Counted from the first letter of the stretch, positions 16,574-25,342 are shown. The stretch is DNA of 60,074 nt from Fimiplasma intestinipullorum (GCA_018715065.1 DVMJ01000055.1:1-60074); one strand, 5' to 3'. Numbers and translations: made by a program. Notes: generated from the letters alone by a model not told the origin.

Positions 16574-17576
16574 ACTGTTCTTCACTGAATGGTACGACAT
16601 CTTTAATAGCGTCAGCTGCTGTAATGATCCTATCCTCATGATCAATATCAACCAGCGTATAACGATCATTTCCCATCCCTAATTCTTTCATGTAACTTAA
16701 CTGACGTAAACCATGACGGCTTTCCATCCGTTCCACCAGCGCATGACGATCTTCTGGTTTCATCGCATAAATTAAGTCAACACTTGCCTGATCAATGGCC
16801 AGGATATCGAATGAAGCCAGGATCCCAACATTTGGTGTAACGACCGGTTCGGCATTCACTCCTTCGCAGTCACAGGATACAGACATATTTCGCATGACAT
16901 TCACAAAAGTAATATGCTTGCCGAAATGATCAACAACCGCCTTTGCAGACTCTGTCATTCTCTCCATGAATTCTTCGGTTTTAATATCCCACATATCATC
17001 AGAGCCCGGTGTAGTATGGATCATCGCTTTACCAATACGTCCATCGGCACATCCAATACCGATATTCTTATTCGATCCACCAAAACCACCCTGTGTATGC
17101 CCCTTGAAATGCGTCAGAACAAACAGGGAATCATAATTCAGAATATTCTTTCCCATGGACATCTCGGTAAACCACTTACCATTGACAACAGGTAAATTCA
17201 CCACACCGTTTTCATCCATGATATCCACCGGACAGAAAGTCCAGCCATTGGTCTGCAACGTTTCACGATGTGCCTTCGTTGTATAACGTCCACCTTCATA
17301 ATAAGTGTTCGTTTCAACGATGGTTGCTTCAGGAAGCCCTTTTTTAATCAGGTTCTCAACCCATGGACGTGGAATAATATTCGGTCCATGTGGCTCTCCG
17401 GTATGCAATTTAATCGCCACTTTCCCGGTCATATTTTCTTTCACACGATCATAGATCTTCTGCAATCCCTCAGCGGAAAGATCACGTGTAAAGTACACGA
17501 CGGAAGACTCACCCGTTCTTTTCTCAAAAGGAACATAAATATTGCCATGCGTACCAGGAACTATCTTTTCTGTCAT
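16572..17576 (-). CDS. DUF362 domain protein
   Basis: A 334-residue soluble protein of the DUF362 family. Recognisable segments are KVAIKLHTGEPHGPNIIP near residue 50, FVLTHFKGHTQGGFGGSNKN near 150, and a late VGILASFDILAIDQASVDL segment. Many DUF362 proteins carry ferredoxin-type Fe-S clusters, but no CxxCxxC cluster is present here, only a lone CDCEG. The function is unknown. The start at 17576 is set by AAGGAGTGATCAAA; the longer frame upstream lacks a binding site. It is monocistronic, with its own terminator. Confidence 0.8.
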   Translation of the reverse strand: MTEKIVPGTHGNIYVPFEKRTGESSVVYFTRDLSAEGLQKIYDRVKENMTGKVAIKLHTGEPHGPNIIPRPWVENLIKKGLPEATIVETNTYYEGGRYTTKAHRETLQTNGWTFCPVDIMDENGVVNLPVVNGKWFTEMSMGKNILNYDSLFVLTHFKGHTQGGFGGSNKNIGIGCADGRIGKAMIHTTPGSDDMWDIKTEEFMERMTESAKAVVDHFGKHITFVNVMRNMSVSCDCEGVNAEPVVTPNVGILASFDILAIDQASVDLIYAMKPEDRHALVERMESRHGLRQLSYMKELGMGNDRYTLVDIDHEDRIITAADAIKDVVPFSEEQ

Positions 17577-17669
17577 TTTGATCACTCCTTTTCTGTCTTC
17601 ATTATACCACAATTGAAACAAAACACACTTGCTTTATAGGCATATTAATGTATGCATTTCCTGCATAAC

Positions 17670-17692
17670 AAAAAAGCTCCCCTCAGGGAGCT
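17670..17692 (-). terminator. Intrinsic terminator of phoPR
   Basis: AGCTCCC (17675-17681) and GGGAGCT (17686-17692) with a minus-strand T run. Confidence 0.85.
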
Positions 17693-17695
17693 GGA

Positions 17696-19390
17696 TTAAT
17701 GGTTAGCGGTAGTCACCAGGCTCTGTTCTTCCACATATTTCGGGAAATCGAGACTGATCTTCGTCCCTTTGCCCAGCGTACTGTCTAATTGAATGGTCGC
17801 ATGGTGGATATTGGCGCCATGTTTGACGATCGATAAGCCCAGACCAGTTCCACCGATTTCCTTCGAATGACTCTTATCAACGCGATAGAAACGTTCAAAA
17901 ACTCTTTCCTGCATCTCAAAAGGAATGCCAATACCGGTATCCTTGACCAGCAGTTCGACAAAATCCCCTTTTTCCTTCAGCTTGATCTTCACTTCGCCTT
18001 TCTCTTTGTTGTATTTGATGGCATTTTCCACAACATTGTAGACCATCTCATGCAGCACTGAGTAGATTCCTAAAACACGCAGATCTGCCAGATCCGTCGT
18101 TATCTTGACCTTTTGTTTAGCAGCACTGCCACTCAACTTTTCAACCACATCTTCCGTAATCGATTTGAGTGAACATGGTTCTTTTTTCTGAGCCATACCT
18201 TCTTCATCCAGCTCAGAAAGCTGAATGATATCATTCACCAGATGCAATAAACGTCTGGATTCATCGTATATCTTGCCAGCAAAGCGTTTGACATCCTCAT
18301 CCTTGGCAATACCGGCCTGAATGATTTCCGCAAAGCCGGAAATAGAAGTCAGCGGTGTTTTCAATTCATGAGATACATTGGCCGAGAATTCGCGTCGCAG
18401 CGCTTCACGCTCATGAATCTCTGAAATGTCCCAGATCATCATCACGACACCCACAATATGACTATCCTCCATGACCGGACTGGAAATCAATTGATAACAT
18501 TTATCCCCCAGCATCATCTCCTGCTTGATCGACTTACCGTTCTTAGCTTCATGCAAAGCATTGGACACCTCGAAAGACTGATGAACCATGAGGATGCTTT
18601 GGAACTTCAGATGGTCATTGAAATTCAGGATCTGCTGTGCCTGATGATTATAGGACAGGAGATGTCCTTCATTGTCCAGCACCATCAAGCCTTCCTGCAT
18701 GTTCTCAATAATGGTCTTAAACTCGTTTTCTCTAGCCGTCAGGATCTCCATTTTCTTTTGAATTTCTTCCTTCTGTAAAGCCAGACGGGCCACCAATGGA
18801 TTTAATTCCTCATAGACACGATTGGCATCTAGATTATCGAGATCCATATGGTTTAATGGCTGAACGATCTTCTTAGATAAATAATGACCTAATAGCGCCG
18901 ACAGTACGATTGCAATCAATAAGACAAATAACAGCGGCTGCAGCAGGTTATACAGGATCGCCAGCATCGAATCCTGCGTTTCAGATAGACGCAGGATACT
19001 GCCATCATCCAAAAGAATGGCATAATTGATCGTTTGGGTGGACAGTGTGGTCGAATAGCGATGCGAACTGCCGATCCCATTGTTCAATGCTTCCTGCACT
19101 TCTTCACGATCCAGATGATTCTCCATTTGACCAGCCTCGGCCTGATTGTCAAATAGAACCTCACCCGAAGCATTGATCCAGGTAATGCGATGCTCTACTT
19201 CCGGTAAGGTTTCTAGATAATTCAGTCCATCTAACTCGATGCCTTCCGCAATGAAATGGACTTCATTTTCGACAGCCCTTAAAAACTGATCATTCGAATA
19301 GTTATATAAGATTCCGGAAACTAGACTGAAGCTCAATAATAAGATACTCACCGCAACTAAGAAAATTGCCTGAAAGATCTTCTTATTCAT
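17696..19390 (-). CDS. phoR: Phosphate sensor histidine kinase PhoR
   Basis: A 564-residue membrane kinase. Two helices (about residues 5-27 and 147-170) bracket an extracellular domain of about 120 residues. A cytoplasmic PAS domain (about 225-330, starting FKTIIENMQEGLMVLD) precedes the HisKA domain with FSANVSHELKTPLTS and the HATPase domain with N, G1 and G2 boxes (VVENAIKYNKE, VKDTGIGIP, GTGLGLSIV). This is the PhoR architecture. The start at 19390 has GGAGG at 6 nt and overlaps the phoP stop by 8 nt. Linkage to pst-phoU supports phosphate sensing. The order phoP-phoR downstream of phoU is typical of Bacillota. Confidence 0.92.
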   Translation of the reverse strand: MNKKIFQAIFLVAVSILLLSFSLVSGILYNYSNDQFLRAVENEVHFIAEGIELDGLNYLETLPEVEHRITWINASGEVLFDNQAEAGQMENHLDREEVQEALNNGIGSSHRYSTTLSTQTINYAILLDDGSILRLSETQDSMLAILYNLLQPLLFVLLIAIVLSALLGHYLSKKIVQPLNHMDLDNLDANRVYEELNPLVARLALQKEEIQKKMEILTARENEFKTIIENMQEGLMVLDNEGHLLSYNHQAQQILNFNDHLKFQSILMVHQSFEVSNALHEAKNGKSIKQEMMLGDKCYQLISSPVMEDSHIVGVVMMIWDISEIHEREALRREFSANVSHELKTPLTSISGFAEIIQAGIAKDEDVKRFAGKIYDESRRLLHLVNDIIQLSELDEEGMAQKKEPCSLKSITEDVVEKLSGSAAKQKVKITTDLADLRVLGIYSVLHEMVYNVVENAIKYNKEKGEVKIKLKEKGDFVELLVKDTGIGIPFEMQERVFERFYRVDKSHSKEIGGTGLGLSIVKHGANIHHATIQLDSTLGKGTKISLDFPKYVEEQSLVTTANH

Positions 19391-20060
19391 CTTTGACCTC
19401 CAGTTTATAACCGACGCCGCGCACCGTCTCAATGTAACTACCACATTCTTTTAATTTCACTCTCAACGTACGAATATGTACATCCACCGTACGATTTTCC
19501 TTATCAAAAGCATAACCCCAGATTTTTTCCAATAAATCATCACGGCTGAATACCTGTCCCGGATGTCTGGATAATAACAGCAGCAACTCATATTCTTTCA
19601 TCGTCAGGGCCACTTCCTGATCCTTGACTTTGACGATATGGGACTTCGGAATAATGGTCAGATCATCAATTTGGATCATCTCTGTATTGTTTTTAGGTTT
19701 TGTACGACGTAAGACCGCTTTGACACGACTCACCAGTTCCATCATCCCAAAAGGCTTGGTAATGTAATCATCTGCTCCGCTGTCTAAGCCAATGACTTTA
19801 TCATATTCACTTCCCTTAGCGGTCAGCATCACGACAGGAATATTCTCTGTCTCCTTACCGGCACGAATTTCCTTTAAAACTGTAATGCCATCTTTTTCAG
19901 GTAACATAATATCTAAAAGCAGTAATTGGCAGCGCTGTTTGGCTAAAGCTTTAAACATCTCTGAAGGTAAAGCAAAGCCGGTTGCTTCAAAACCGCTTTG
20001 ATTTAATGTATAAACGACTAACTCTCGAATATTGTCATCATCTTCTAGTATATAGATCAT
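19383..20060 (-). CDS. phoP: Phosphate response regulator PhoP (PhoB-like)
   Basis: A 225-residue OmpR-family regulator. The receiver domain has the acidic triad in LEDDD, D50 in LLLLDIMLPEKDG and K in YITKPFG. The winged-helix domain ends VETVRGVGYKLEVKDE. The start at 20060 has GAGGTGATTGAA immediately upstream. Overlap with phoR implies translational coupling. Upstream direct repeats resembling Pho boxes suggest autoregulation by phosphate. Confidence 0.92.
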   Translation of the reverse strand: MIYILEDDDNIRELVVYTLNQSGFEATGFALPSEMFKALAKQRCQLLLLDIMLPEKDGITVLKEIRAGKETENIPVVMLTAKGSEYDKVIGLDSGADDYITKPFGMMELVSRVKAVLRRTKPKNNTEMIQIDDLTIIPKSHIVKVKDQEVALTMKEYELLLLLSRHPGQVFSRDDLLEKIWGYAFDKENRTVDVHIRTLRVKLKECGSYIETVRGVGYKLEVKDE

Positions 20061-20089
20061 TTCAATCACCTCAATCTTACTCAACCTCT

Positions 20090-20134
20090 ATTATAAAGCA
20101 AAAACAAATAAATAGTGAGTTAAATGTATGTAAA
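20090..20134 (-). promoter_or_regulatory. phoP promoter with candidate Pho box
   Basis: TATAAT (20090-20095). Upstream on the minus strand are three hexamers at 11-bp period, TTTACA (20129-20134), TTAACT (20118-20123) and TTTATT (20107-20112), separated by 5-nt spacers. This is the layout of Bacillus-type PhoP boxes (TTAACA repeats). No good -35 box is present. Confidence 0.6.
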
Positions 20135-20140
20135 GTGAAC

Positions 20141-20169
20141 AAAAAGACCAGTCTTATTCAGACTGATCT
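20141..20169 (-). terminator. Intrinsic terminator of pstSCAB-phoU
   Basis: AGACCAGTCT (20145-20154) and AGACTGATCT (20160-20169), a 10-bp stem with one G-T wobble, followed on the minus strand by T's. It separates phoU from the phoP promoter region. Confidence 0.82.
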
Positions 20170-20795
20170 CCTGTTGCAATGTAGATTGTCCATCTTGCGA
20201 TATGGCAAGCATGGTCAGCAATTCTTTCCAGATATTTAATCACCATTAACTGATTAACCAGATGTTCGATATCTTCATGTTCATGATTCATGCGGGAAAT
20301 GAGTTCCTCACGAATCCTGGCATACGTATCATCGATCTTGTCATCTTTTCTTTCTACATGACCAGCCAGATTCAAATCTCCATTCGCATAAGCTGTAATC
20401 GCCTGACTGACCATTTTGATGGTTGAAGCGCCCATCGCTTGAACCGCATCTTTATCAAATACTTCCTGATCGATGATCAGCTTACCTAAGTCAGCCATCT
20501 CTCTGGCATGGCTGGAAATACGATCCAGGTCACTGGCAATTTTTAAAGAAGCACTGATCAATCTCAGATCCTTTGCAACCGGCTGCTGTAAAAGCAACAG
20601 CTGCATACATAATGAAGAGATCTCCTGTTGCTTTACTCTGGCAGCATGATAGTCTTCGATGAGTTCATCTAAAATATCCTCGCTCTGATTGAAGATGCCA
20701 TGCAGGCTTTTGCCAATATTGGCAGTACACATATGGCCAAGTACCTGCACTTCCTTCTGCAAAGTTTCGAGCTGATGAGTATATGAGTCGCGCAT
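20154..20795 (-). CDS. phoU: Phosphate transport regulator PhoU
   Basis: A 213-residue all-helical protein with the two PhoU repeats. Each carries the metal-binding E/D-x3-D type pattern: KIASDLDRISSHAREMADLG in the first repeat and KYLERIADHACHIARWT in the second. PhoU links Pst transporter activity to PhoR to keep the Pho response off when phosphate is ample. Its ATG overlaps the pstB stop by one base (TAATG), so it is the last gene of the pst operon. Confidence 0.95.
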   Translation of the reverse strand: MRDSYTHQLETLQKEVQVLGHMCTANIGKSLHGIFNQSEDILDELIEDYHAARVKQQEISSLCMQLLLLQQPVAKDLRLISASLKIASDLDRISSHAREMADLGKLIIDQEVFDKDAVQAMGASTIKMVSQAITAYANGDLNLAGHVERKDDKIDDTYARIREELISRMNHEHEDIEHLVNQLMVIKYLERIADHACHIARWTIYIATGDQSE

Positions 20796-21547
20796 TAACC
20801 GAACCTCCCTGTAATATATCTTTCTGTACGTTCATCCGCAGGATTTTCAAAGAGTGTCTTCGTATCATTATATTCTACCACTTCGCCTAAAAGGAAGAAA
20901 GCAGTACGATCAGAAACACGCGCAGCCTGCTGCATGTTATGGGTTACCATAACGATCGTATACTTATCTTTTAATTCGACAACCAGATCCTCGATCTTAG
21001 ACGTAGAAATAGGGTCCAAGGCTGAAGTTGGTTCATCCATTAATAAGACTTCTGGTTCTACCGCTAAAGCTCTGGCAATACATAAACGCTGCTGCTGACC
21101 TCCAGAAAGGCCTAAGGCGCTCTTATTCAAACGATCTTTTAATTCATCCCAGATGGCTGCATTACGTAAAGACTGTTCCACAATCTGATCGAGCTTAGCC
21201 TTGCTCTTGATACCATGTGTACGTGGACCGTAAGCAATGTTGTCATAAATACTCATTGGGAATGGATTTGGTTTCTGGAAGACCATTCCTACTCTTTTTC
21301 GTAGATGGTTGATATCGATATCGCCATAAATATCTTCGCCATCCAGCGTGATCTTCCCTTCTATACGACATCCTTCAACCAGGTCATTCATACGGTTCAA
21401 GGATTTTAATAAAGTGGATTTCCCGCATCCGGATGGACCGATAAAGGCCGTAATCTGGTGCTCAGGAATCTCAAGGTTGACATCTTTCAAGGCATGGAAG
21501 TCACCATAGTATAACTGCATGTCTTTGACTGAAATTTTGCTTGTCAT
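20795..21547 (-). CDS. pstB: Phosphate ABC transporter ATPase PstB
   Basis: A 250-residue ATPase that matches PstB along its length: Walker A GPSGCGKST, the PNPFPMSIYDNIAYGPRTHG stretch specific to PstB, signature LSGGQQQRLCIARAL, Walker B VLLMDEPTSALDP and VTHNMQQAARVSD. It powers high-affinity phosphate import with PstA and PstC. It overlaps pstA by 4 nt and phoU by 1 nt. Confidence 0.97.
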   Translation of the reverse strand: MTSKISVKDMQLYYGDFHALKDVNLEIPEHQITAFIGPSGCGKSTLLKSLNRMNDLVEGCRIEGKITLDGEDIYGDIDINHLRKRVGMVFQKPNPFPMSIYDNIAYGPRTHGIKSKAKLDQIVEQSLRNAAIWDELKDRLNKSALGLSGGQQQRLCIARALAVEPEVLLMDEPTSALDPISTSKIEDLVVELKDKYTIVMVTHNMQQAARVSDRTAFFLLGEVVEYNDTKTLFENPADERTERYITGRFG

Positions 21548-22392
21548 GATTTTCCTCCTGACATTTTATTTCCAATATAGTTAGATAATAAGTTGATACA
21601 TAAAACTAAGACGAGTAAAACGACAGCTGTCGCATAAGCCTGATCCATGTACAGACCTTCAGAAAGCAAGGCATACATATGACATGCCAGCGTACGTCCT
21701 GAATCTAACAGTCCACCATAGATCACTGGTGCTGTACCAGTCGTGTAGATCAAAGCAGCCGTTTCACCAAAGATACGTCCGATACTTAAGATAATACCGG
21801 ATAAAATACCATGCATGGCAGATGGCAGAATGATCTTAAAGATCGTTCTTAAATGACCGGCTCCTAAACCAAAGCTTGCCTCACGATAGCTGTCAGGAAC
21901 CGCTCTTAACGCTTCCTCAGTCGTACGCATAATCGTTGGTAAGACCATCAGGCTCAGCGTTAAGGCACCGGCTAATAAGGAATAGCCAAAATGCAGGAAG
22001 AGAACAAACATCAGATAACCAAATAAACCAAAGACGATGGATGGAATACCTGCTAAGGTTTCAGTCGTCATACGGATCCATTTTACCACTTTATTCCCTT
22101 TTTTGGCATACTCAACCAGGTAGATGGCTGAGAAGATACCGATTGGTGTAGCAATCAATAAGCTTAACAGCATGATGATCACCGTGTTGATGATGGCTGG
22201 CATCATGGATACATTATCTGTGTTATAGGTCCAGGCAAAGAGCTCCGGACTTAGATTAGCGACACCTCTAATTAAAATATAGGCGACCAGGGCAAACAAG
22301 ACACCCACTGTAATCAGGGCGGCTAAATGAATCAAAATAGCCATGATCAATGAGAAGGGATGGCCGCTGTATTTTTTAAAAAATGCACCCAT
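21544..22392 (-). CDS. pstA: Phosphate ABC transporter permease PstA
   Basis: A 282-residue membrane protein with six helices and the inner-membrane permease EAA-type loop (RAVPDSYREASFGLGAGHLRT split across about residues 175-195). An IPSIVFGLFGY stretch is characteristic of Pst permeases. It pairs with PstC to form the phosphate channel. One-base overlap with pstC and four-base overlap with pstB show tight coupling. Confidence 0.95.
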   Translation of the reverse strand: MGAFFKKYSGHPFSLIMAILIHLAALITVGVLFALVAYILIRGVANLSPELFAWTYNTDNVSMMPAIINTVIIMLLSLLIATPIGIFSAIYLVEYAKKGNKVVKWIRMTTETLAGIPSIVFGLFGYLMFVLFLHFGYSLLAGALTLSLMVLPTIMRTTEEALRAVPDSYREASFGLGAGHLRTIFKIILPSAMHGILSGIILSIGRIFGETAALIYTTGTAPVIYGGLLDSGRTLACHMYALLSEGLYMDQAYATAVVLLVLVLCINLLSNYIGNKMSGGKS

Positions 22393-23234
22393 TATTTTTC
22401 CCCTTTCCTATTAATTAAACTTAGAGACACGTTAATAATCAAAATAAAGACGAATAAGACAACGGCCGTTGCTATCAAAGCCTCTCGATGCAGTCCGGTC
22501 GCATAGCTCATTTCCATAACGATATTGGTTGTCATCGTACGCACACCACCAAGGATGCTTGAAGGAATGACCGGCTGGTTACCGGCAACCATCATGACTG
22601 CCATTGTTTCACCAATCGAACGACCAATACCTAAAACGACACCTGCCAGAATACCGGATTTGGCAGCAGGAATACATGTTTTAAAGATACTTCTCTCATG
22701 GGTAGCTCCTAAAGCTAACGACCCTTGATAATACTCCTCAGGAACCTGTCTCAAACTTGATTCTGTAACAGAAATAATCGTTGGTAAGATCATGATACCC
22801 AACAGGATCGAAGCGGTCAGAACACCCTGTCCATTTGTACCGAAAATATCCTGTACAATGGGTACGATCACGACTAAGCCGAAGAAACCATAAACGATGG
22901 ATGGAATTCCGGCCAGCAAATCCACTGCAGTCTTCAAGACGCCCTGCAGTTTCTTAGGACAATAATATACTAAATACACCGCACATAATAAGCCTAATGG
23001 CACACCAATGACGATGGATAAACCAGTTACATAGATACTACCAATGATCATCGGGAAAATACCGAAGATCTCACTGGTTGGTCTCCATTCCGTACCTGTT
23101 AAGAAATCCAGGACACCGATCTTGGCCATAGCAGGTAATCCGTTTGCGAAAAGGAATAAACAGATACAAGCAACTGCAAAGATCGAGACACAGGCACATA
23201 TGAAGAACACATATTTCATGAGTTTTTCTTTCAT
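22392..23234 (-). CDS. pstC: Phosphate ABC transporter permease PstC
   Basis: A 280-residue permease with six helices. The GTEWRPTSEIFGIFPMIIGS segment after the first helix and IPSIVYGFFGL are typical of PstC, as is the loop QVPEEYYQGSLALGATHE. It forms the membrane channel with PstA. It lies 33 nt after pstS. Confidence 0.95.
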   Translation of the reverse strand: MKEKLMKYVFFICACVSIFAVACICLFLFANGLPAMAKIGVLDFLTGTEWRPTSEIFGIFPMIIGSIYVTGLSIVIGVPLGLLCAVYLVYYCPKKLQGVLKTAVDLLAGIPSIVYGFFGLVVIVPIVQDIFGTNGQGVLTASILLGIMILPTIISVTESSLRQVPEEYYQGSLALGATHERSIFKTCIPAAKSGILAGVVLGIGRSIGETMAVMMVAGNQPVIPSSILGGVRTMTTNIVMEMSYATGLHREALIATAVVLFVFILIINVSLSLINRKGEK

Positions 23235-23267
23235 ATTGATCTCCCTAACTTGTAAGAAAGGATGAGT

Positions 23268-24110
23268 TTATTTAACCTCATCCCATGATGTTAATTCTTT
23301 TGTGTAGATCTGTTTAACCTGATCACTTGTTAAGTTTTCTACATCATTTGCAGTATTAACGATAACAGCGATACCATCTAAAGCGATTGACTGACTCGTT
23401 AAACCACCAGCTAATTCTTCAGAAGTCACTTCTCTTGATACCATACCGATATTTAATAAACCTTCAGTAGCACCAGTAACACCAGAAGTTGAGTCTGTCT
23501 GCTGAACAGTGATAGAAACATTTGGATTTAAAGCTTTATAAGCTTCAGCTAATTTTTCCATAACAGGTGTAACAGATGAAGAACCACCTACAGTGATTGA
23601 ACCACTTAAATTAGCAGCTGTGTAAGCACCGTTAGAACCCTCAGAAATGTAACCTTCTTCAGTTACTACAGCCTGACCTTCGTCACTTAAGATATAAGTA
23701 ATGAAGTCCTGAGTGATTGGATCTGTATCACCAGTTCTTGTTACAATATTGAATGGACGGCTGATTTTGTAAGTACCGTTCATGATGTTTTCAGCAGTTG
23801 CATCGACACCGTCGATCTGTACAGCTTTAACATCATCATTTAATGAACCTAAAGAAATATAACCAATAGCATTTTCATTACCCTGCACTGTTGTGATCAT
23901 AACAGCGGTAGAGTTAGTTGTCTGCGTGTCCTGACTGATGGTTTCGTTTCCATCTGCATCTTCCAGACCAAACAGTTCAACGAAAGCTCCTCTTGTTCCG
24001 GAACCTTCCTCACGTGTAACTGCAGTGATCGTTGCTGAAGAGGAACCACATCCTGTCAGCATGGCACCTGCAAACACCATAGATAAGAATACTTTTGTCA
24101 ATTTTTTCAT
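23268..24110 (-). CDS. pstS: Phosphate-binding lipoprotein PstS, circularly permuted
   Basis: A 280-residue lipoprotein with a signal peptide and lipobox MLTGC (Cys about residue 21). The order of conserved blocks is inverted relative to classical PstS. The ITAVTREEGSGTRGAFVEL block, normally at mid-protein, comes at residue 29. The GSSSVTPVMEKLAEAY block, normally N-terminal, comes near residue 172, and the chain ends at YTKELTSWDEVK. The phosphate-binding S, T, R and D residues all appear to be present, so the fold should close as a permuted two-lobe binding protein. It captures phosphate outside the membrane for PstCAB. First gene of the operon. Confidence 0.92.
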   Translation of the reverse strand: MKKLTKVFLSMVFAGAMLTGCGSSSATITAVTREEGSGTRGAFVELFGLEDADGNETISQDTQTTNSTAVMITTVQGNENAIGYISLGSLNDDVKAVQIDGVDATAENIMNGTYKISRPFNIVTRTGDTDPITQDFITYILSDEGQAVVTEEGYISEGSNGAYTAANLSGSITVGGSSSVTPVMEKLAEAYKALNPNVSITVQQTDSTSGVTGATEGLLNIGMVSREVTSEELAGGLTSQSIALDGIAVIVNTANDVENLTSDQVKQIYTKELTSWDEVK

Positions 24111-24146
24111 TTTTTTCTACCTCCACGTTCCTTGTGAACAGTGCCT

Positions 24147-24191
24147 ATTATAGTGGAGGAATGTTAAATAAAAAATCATGAATATGTTAAA
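24147..24191 (-). promoter_or_regulatory. pstS promoter with TTTAACA repeats
   Basis: TATAAT (24147-24152) with two TTTAACA heptamers upstream on the minus strand (24162-24168 and 24185-24191), 23 bp apart. They resemble PhoP half-sites but are one base off the strict 11-bp phasing. The -35 is poor. Confidence 0.5.
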
Positions 24192-24216
24192 TATACATCA
24201 AATAATTATTTTTCGC

Positions 24217-24233
24217 GTTAAATCCGATTTAAC
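24217..24233. promoter_or_regulatory. 17-bp perfect palindrome upstream of pstS
   Basis: GTTAAATC-C-GATTTAAC, an 8-bp inverted repeat around a single central base, about 65 bp upstream of the pstS -10. It is unlike a terminator (no T run, one-base centre) and looks like a dimeric regulator site. Confidence 0.4.
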
Positions 24234-24325
24234 ATTTCAAAATCCAATTTTGCGCCTGATATCGCTATCTTTTTCATCTATCCTGAAAATTAAAAAGAGG
24301 TTTTTAAAAATCCTAAACCTAAAAA

Positions 24326-24352
24326 CAAAAAGGAGAAAAACTCTCCTTTTTG
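24326..24352. terminator. Intrinsic terminator of the membrane-protein locus
   Basis: CAAAAAGGAGA (24326-24336) pairs perfectly with TCTCCTTTTTG (24342-24352). It lies just after the minus-strand reading frame ending at 24373; part of the U tract is in the stem. Confidence 0.75.
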
Positions 24353-24372
24353 TGAATAGTGACCGTCTTTTC

Positions 24373-24978
24373 CTAAGCCAGCGTGAAAAATGTTTCTACC
24401 TGATCCTGAATGACTAATTGCGTCTGTTTATCTTCAAAAGTGACATGGGATGGATACAGTTTTGCCATAAAACTGATCTGATAATGCTGTCCATAGTACT
24501 GCCCGCTGATCACAGAGACACCCGTGGTCAATACATAGCCTTTCACCTCCATCTGTTCATTAGAAACAATCGAAGTAACTTGTTCACTTGGAAATACATA
24601 AGTCAGAATCGTTCGATTCGTCGGCATGTCACGATTAAGCGTCAATTCCATACGACTATTCACCATAAAATTATCCAGATTCACCGAAGAAGTCCCCAGG
24701 GTGCGATAGGTTGCCACGTATGAAATGATCTGCCCATTGGCATAACATGGTTCAATCTCACATTGAATGCTGTCTTCTGGATAGGCCGTCGCGAGTAACT
24801 GACTGGTTGGCAGATAATCTGAATACGCGCGAATTGCATTTTGCTGTTGATAGTTGATCCATAAATCCGTCACACCTAATAGGCTTAGTATTACGGCCGC
24901 CGCCACTATCCATCTGACGACTTGTCGGATCATCATATGATTCGGCCCGCTGCTCAAAATAGGGACAAAGATCTTCAA
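24373..24978 (-). CDS. Membrane-anchored protein of unknown function, probably 5'-truncated
   Basis: An open frame of 201 codons from a TTG. One membrane helix (about residues 20-38, VVRWIVAAAVILSLLGV) is followed by an extracytoplasmic domain of about 160 residues with no recognised motif. No ribosome binding site suits the TTG or the later ATG at residue 15. The frame continues upstream without an indel, through a Lys-rich segment, to an in-frame TGA at about 25083-25085. Beyond that the same frame is open again to about 25250, near a promoter. The gene therefore looks like the remains of a longer cytosolic-TM-external protein interrupted by a stop. Confidence 0.45.
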   Translation of the reverse strand: MKIFVPILSSGPNHMMIRQVVRWIVAAAVILSLLGVTDLWINYQQQNAIRAYSDYLPTSQLLATAYPEDSIQCEIEPCYANGQIISYVATYRTLGTSSVNLDNFMVNSRMELTLNRDMPTNRTILTYVFPSEQVTSIVSNEQMEVKGYVLTTGVSVISGQYYGQHYQISFMAKLYPSHVTFEDKQTQLVIQDQVETFFTLA

Positions 24979-25250
24979 GCCCTTCTTCTTGAATATCTTA
25001 TCGAGCAGCTTCTCCTTTCTTTGTGTTTTTTCTGCTTTCGTATTTCCTCGAAAGACAACATCATTTTCGCTTGAACTGTTATTTCAAATAACAGCTTCGA
25101 GCACCTTCTTTTTGATCTTCAAAATATTCTGCGACTGCCTTGTTTTCCATCGGCTTTGGACTGCAGACAAAATGCCTGCGTCACGTTCTTCTGGTTGATG
25201 ATATCCTGCCTCCTCTCTTTTCTGTTTATAGCAGCCAATAATATCTCTTC
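24979..25250 (-). pseudogene. Upstream in-frame remnant of the membrane protein
   Basis: Continues the frame of the adjacent membrane protein. About 53 codons after the TGA are Ser/Asn- then Lys-rich, and about 50 codons before it include ERDAGILSAVQSRWK. An AGGAGG site (25209-25214) is followed at the right distance by no ATG, GTG or TTG. In alternative frames short Cys-containing stretches (AFCLQS, and KPMENKAV after a shift) hint at a decayed zinc-ribbon N-terminus; that is speculative. No other gene is seen in the 392-bp space before potD. Confidence 0.4.
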
Positions 25251-25256
25251 AAGTCT

Positions 25257-25262
25257 ATTATA
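25257..25262 (-). promoter_or_regulatory. -10 box upstream of the broken membrane-protein gene
   Basis: TATAAT on the minus strand, about 43 nt upstream of the orphan AGGAGG site. No clear -35. Confidence 0.35.
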
Positions 25263-25342
25263 CAGCAACTTATTAGCATTTATATATCACATCAGGTTAA
25301 TTAAATATCGTTTTCAGTTCTTTATCTTTTGTTTGAAGAAAA

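Noticed and set aside
24178..24417. 79-codon plus-strand frame between pstS and the membrane-protein locus
   Set aside because: Runs through a terminator and promoter elements; Lys/Leu-rich translation typical of AT-rich noncoding DNA.
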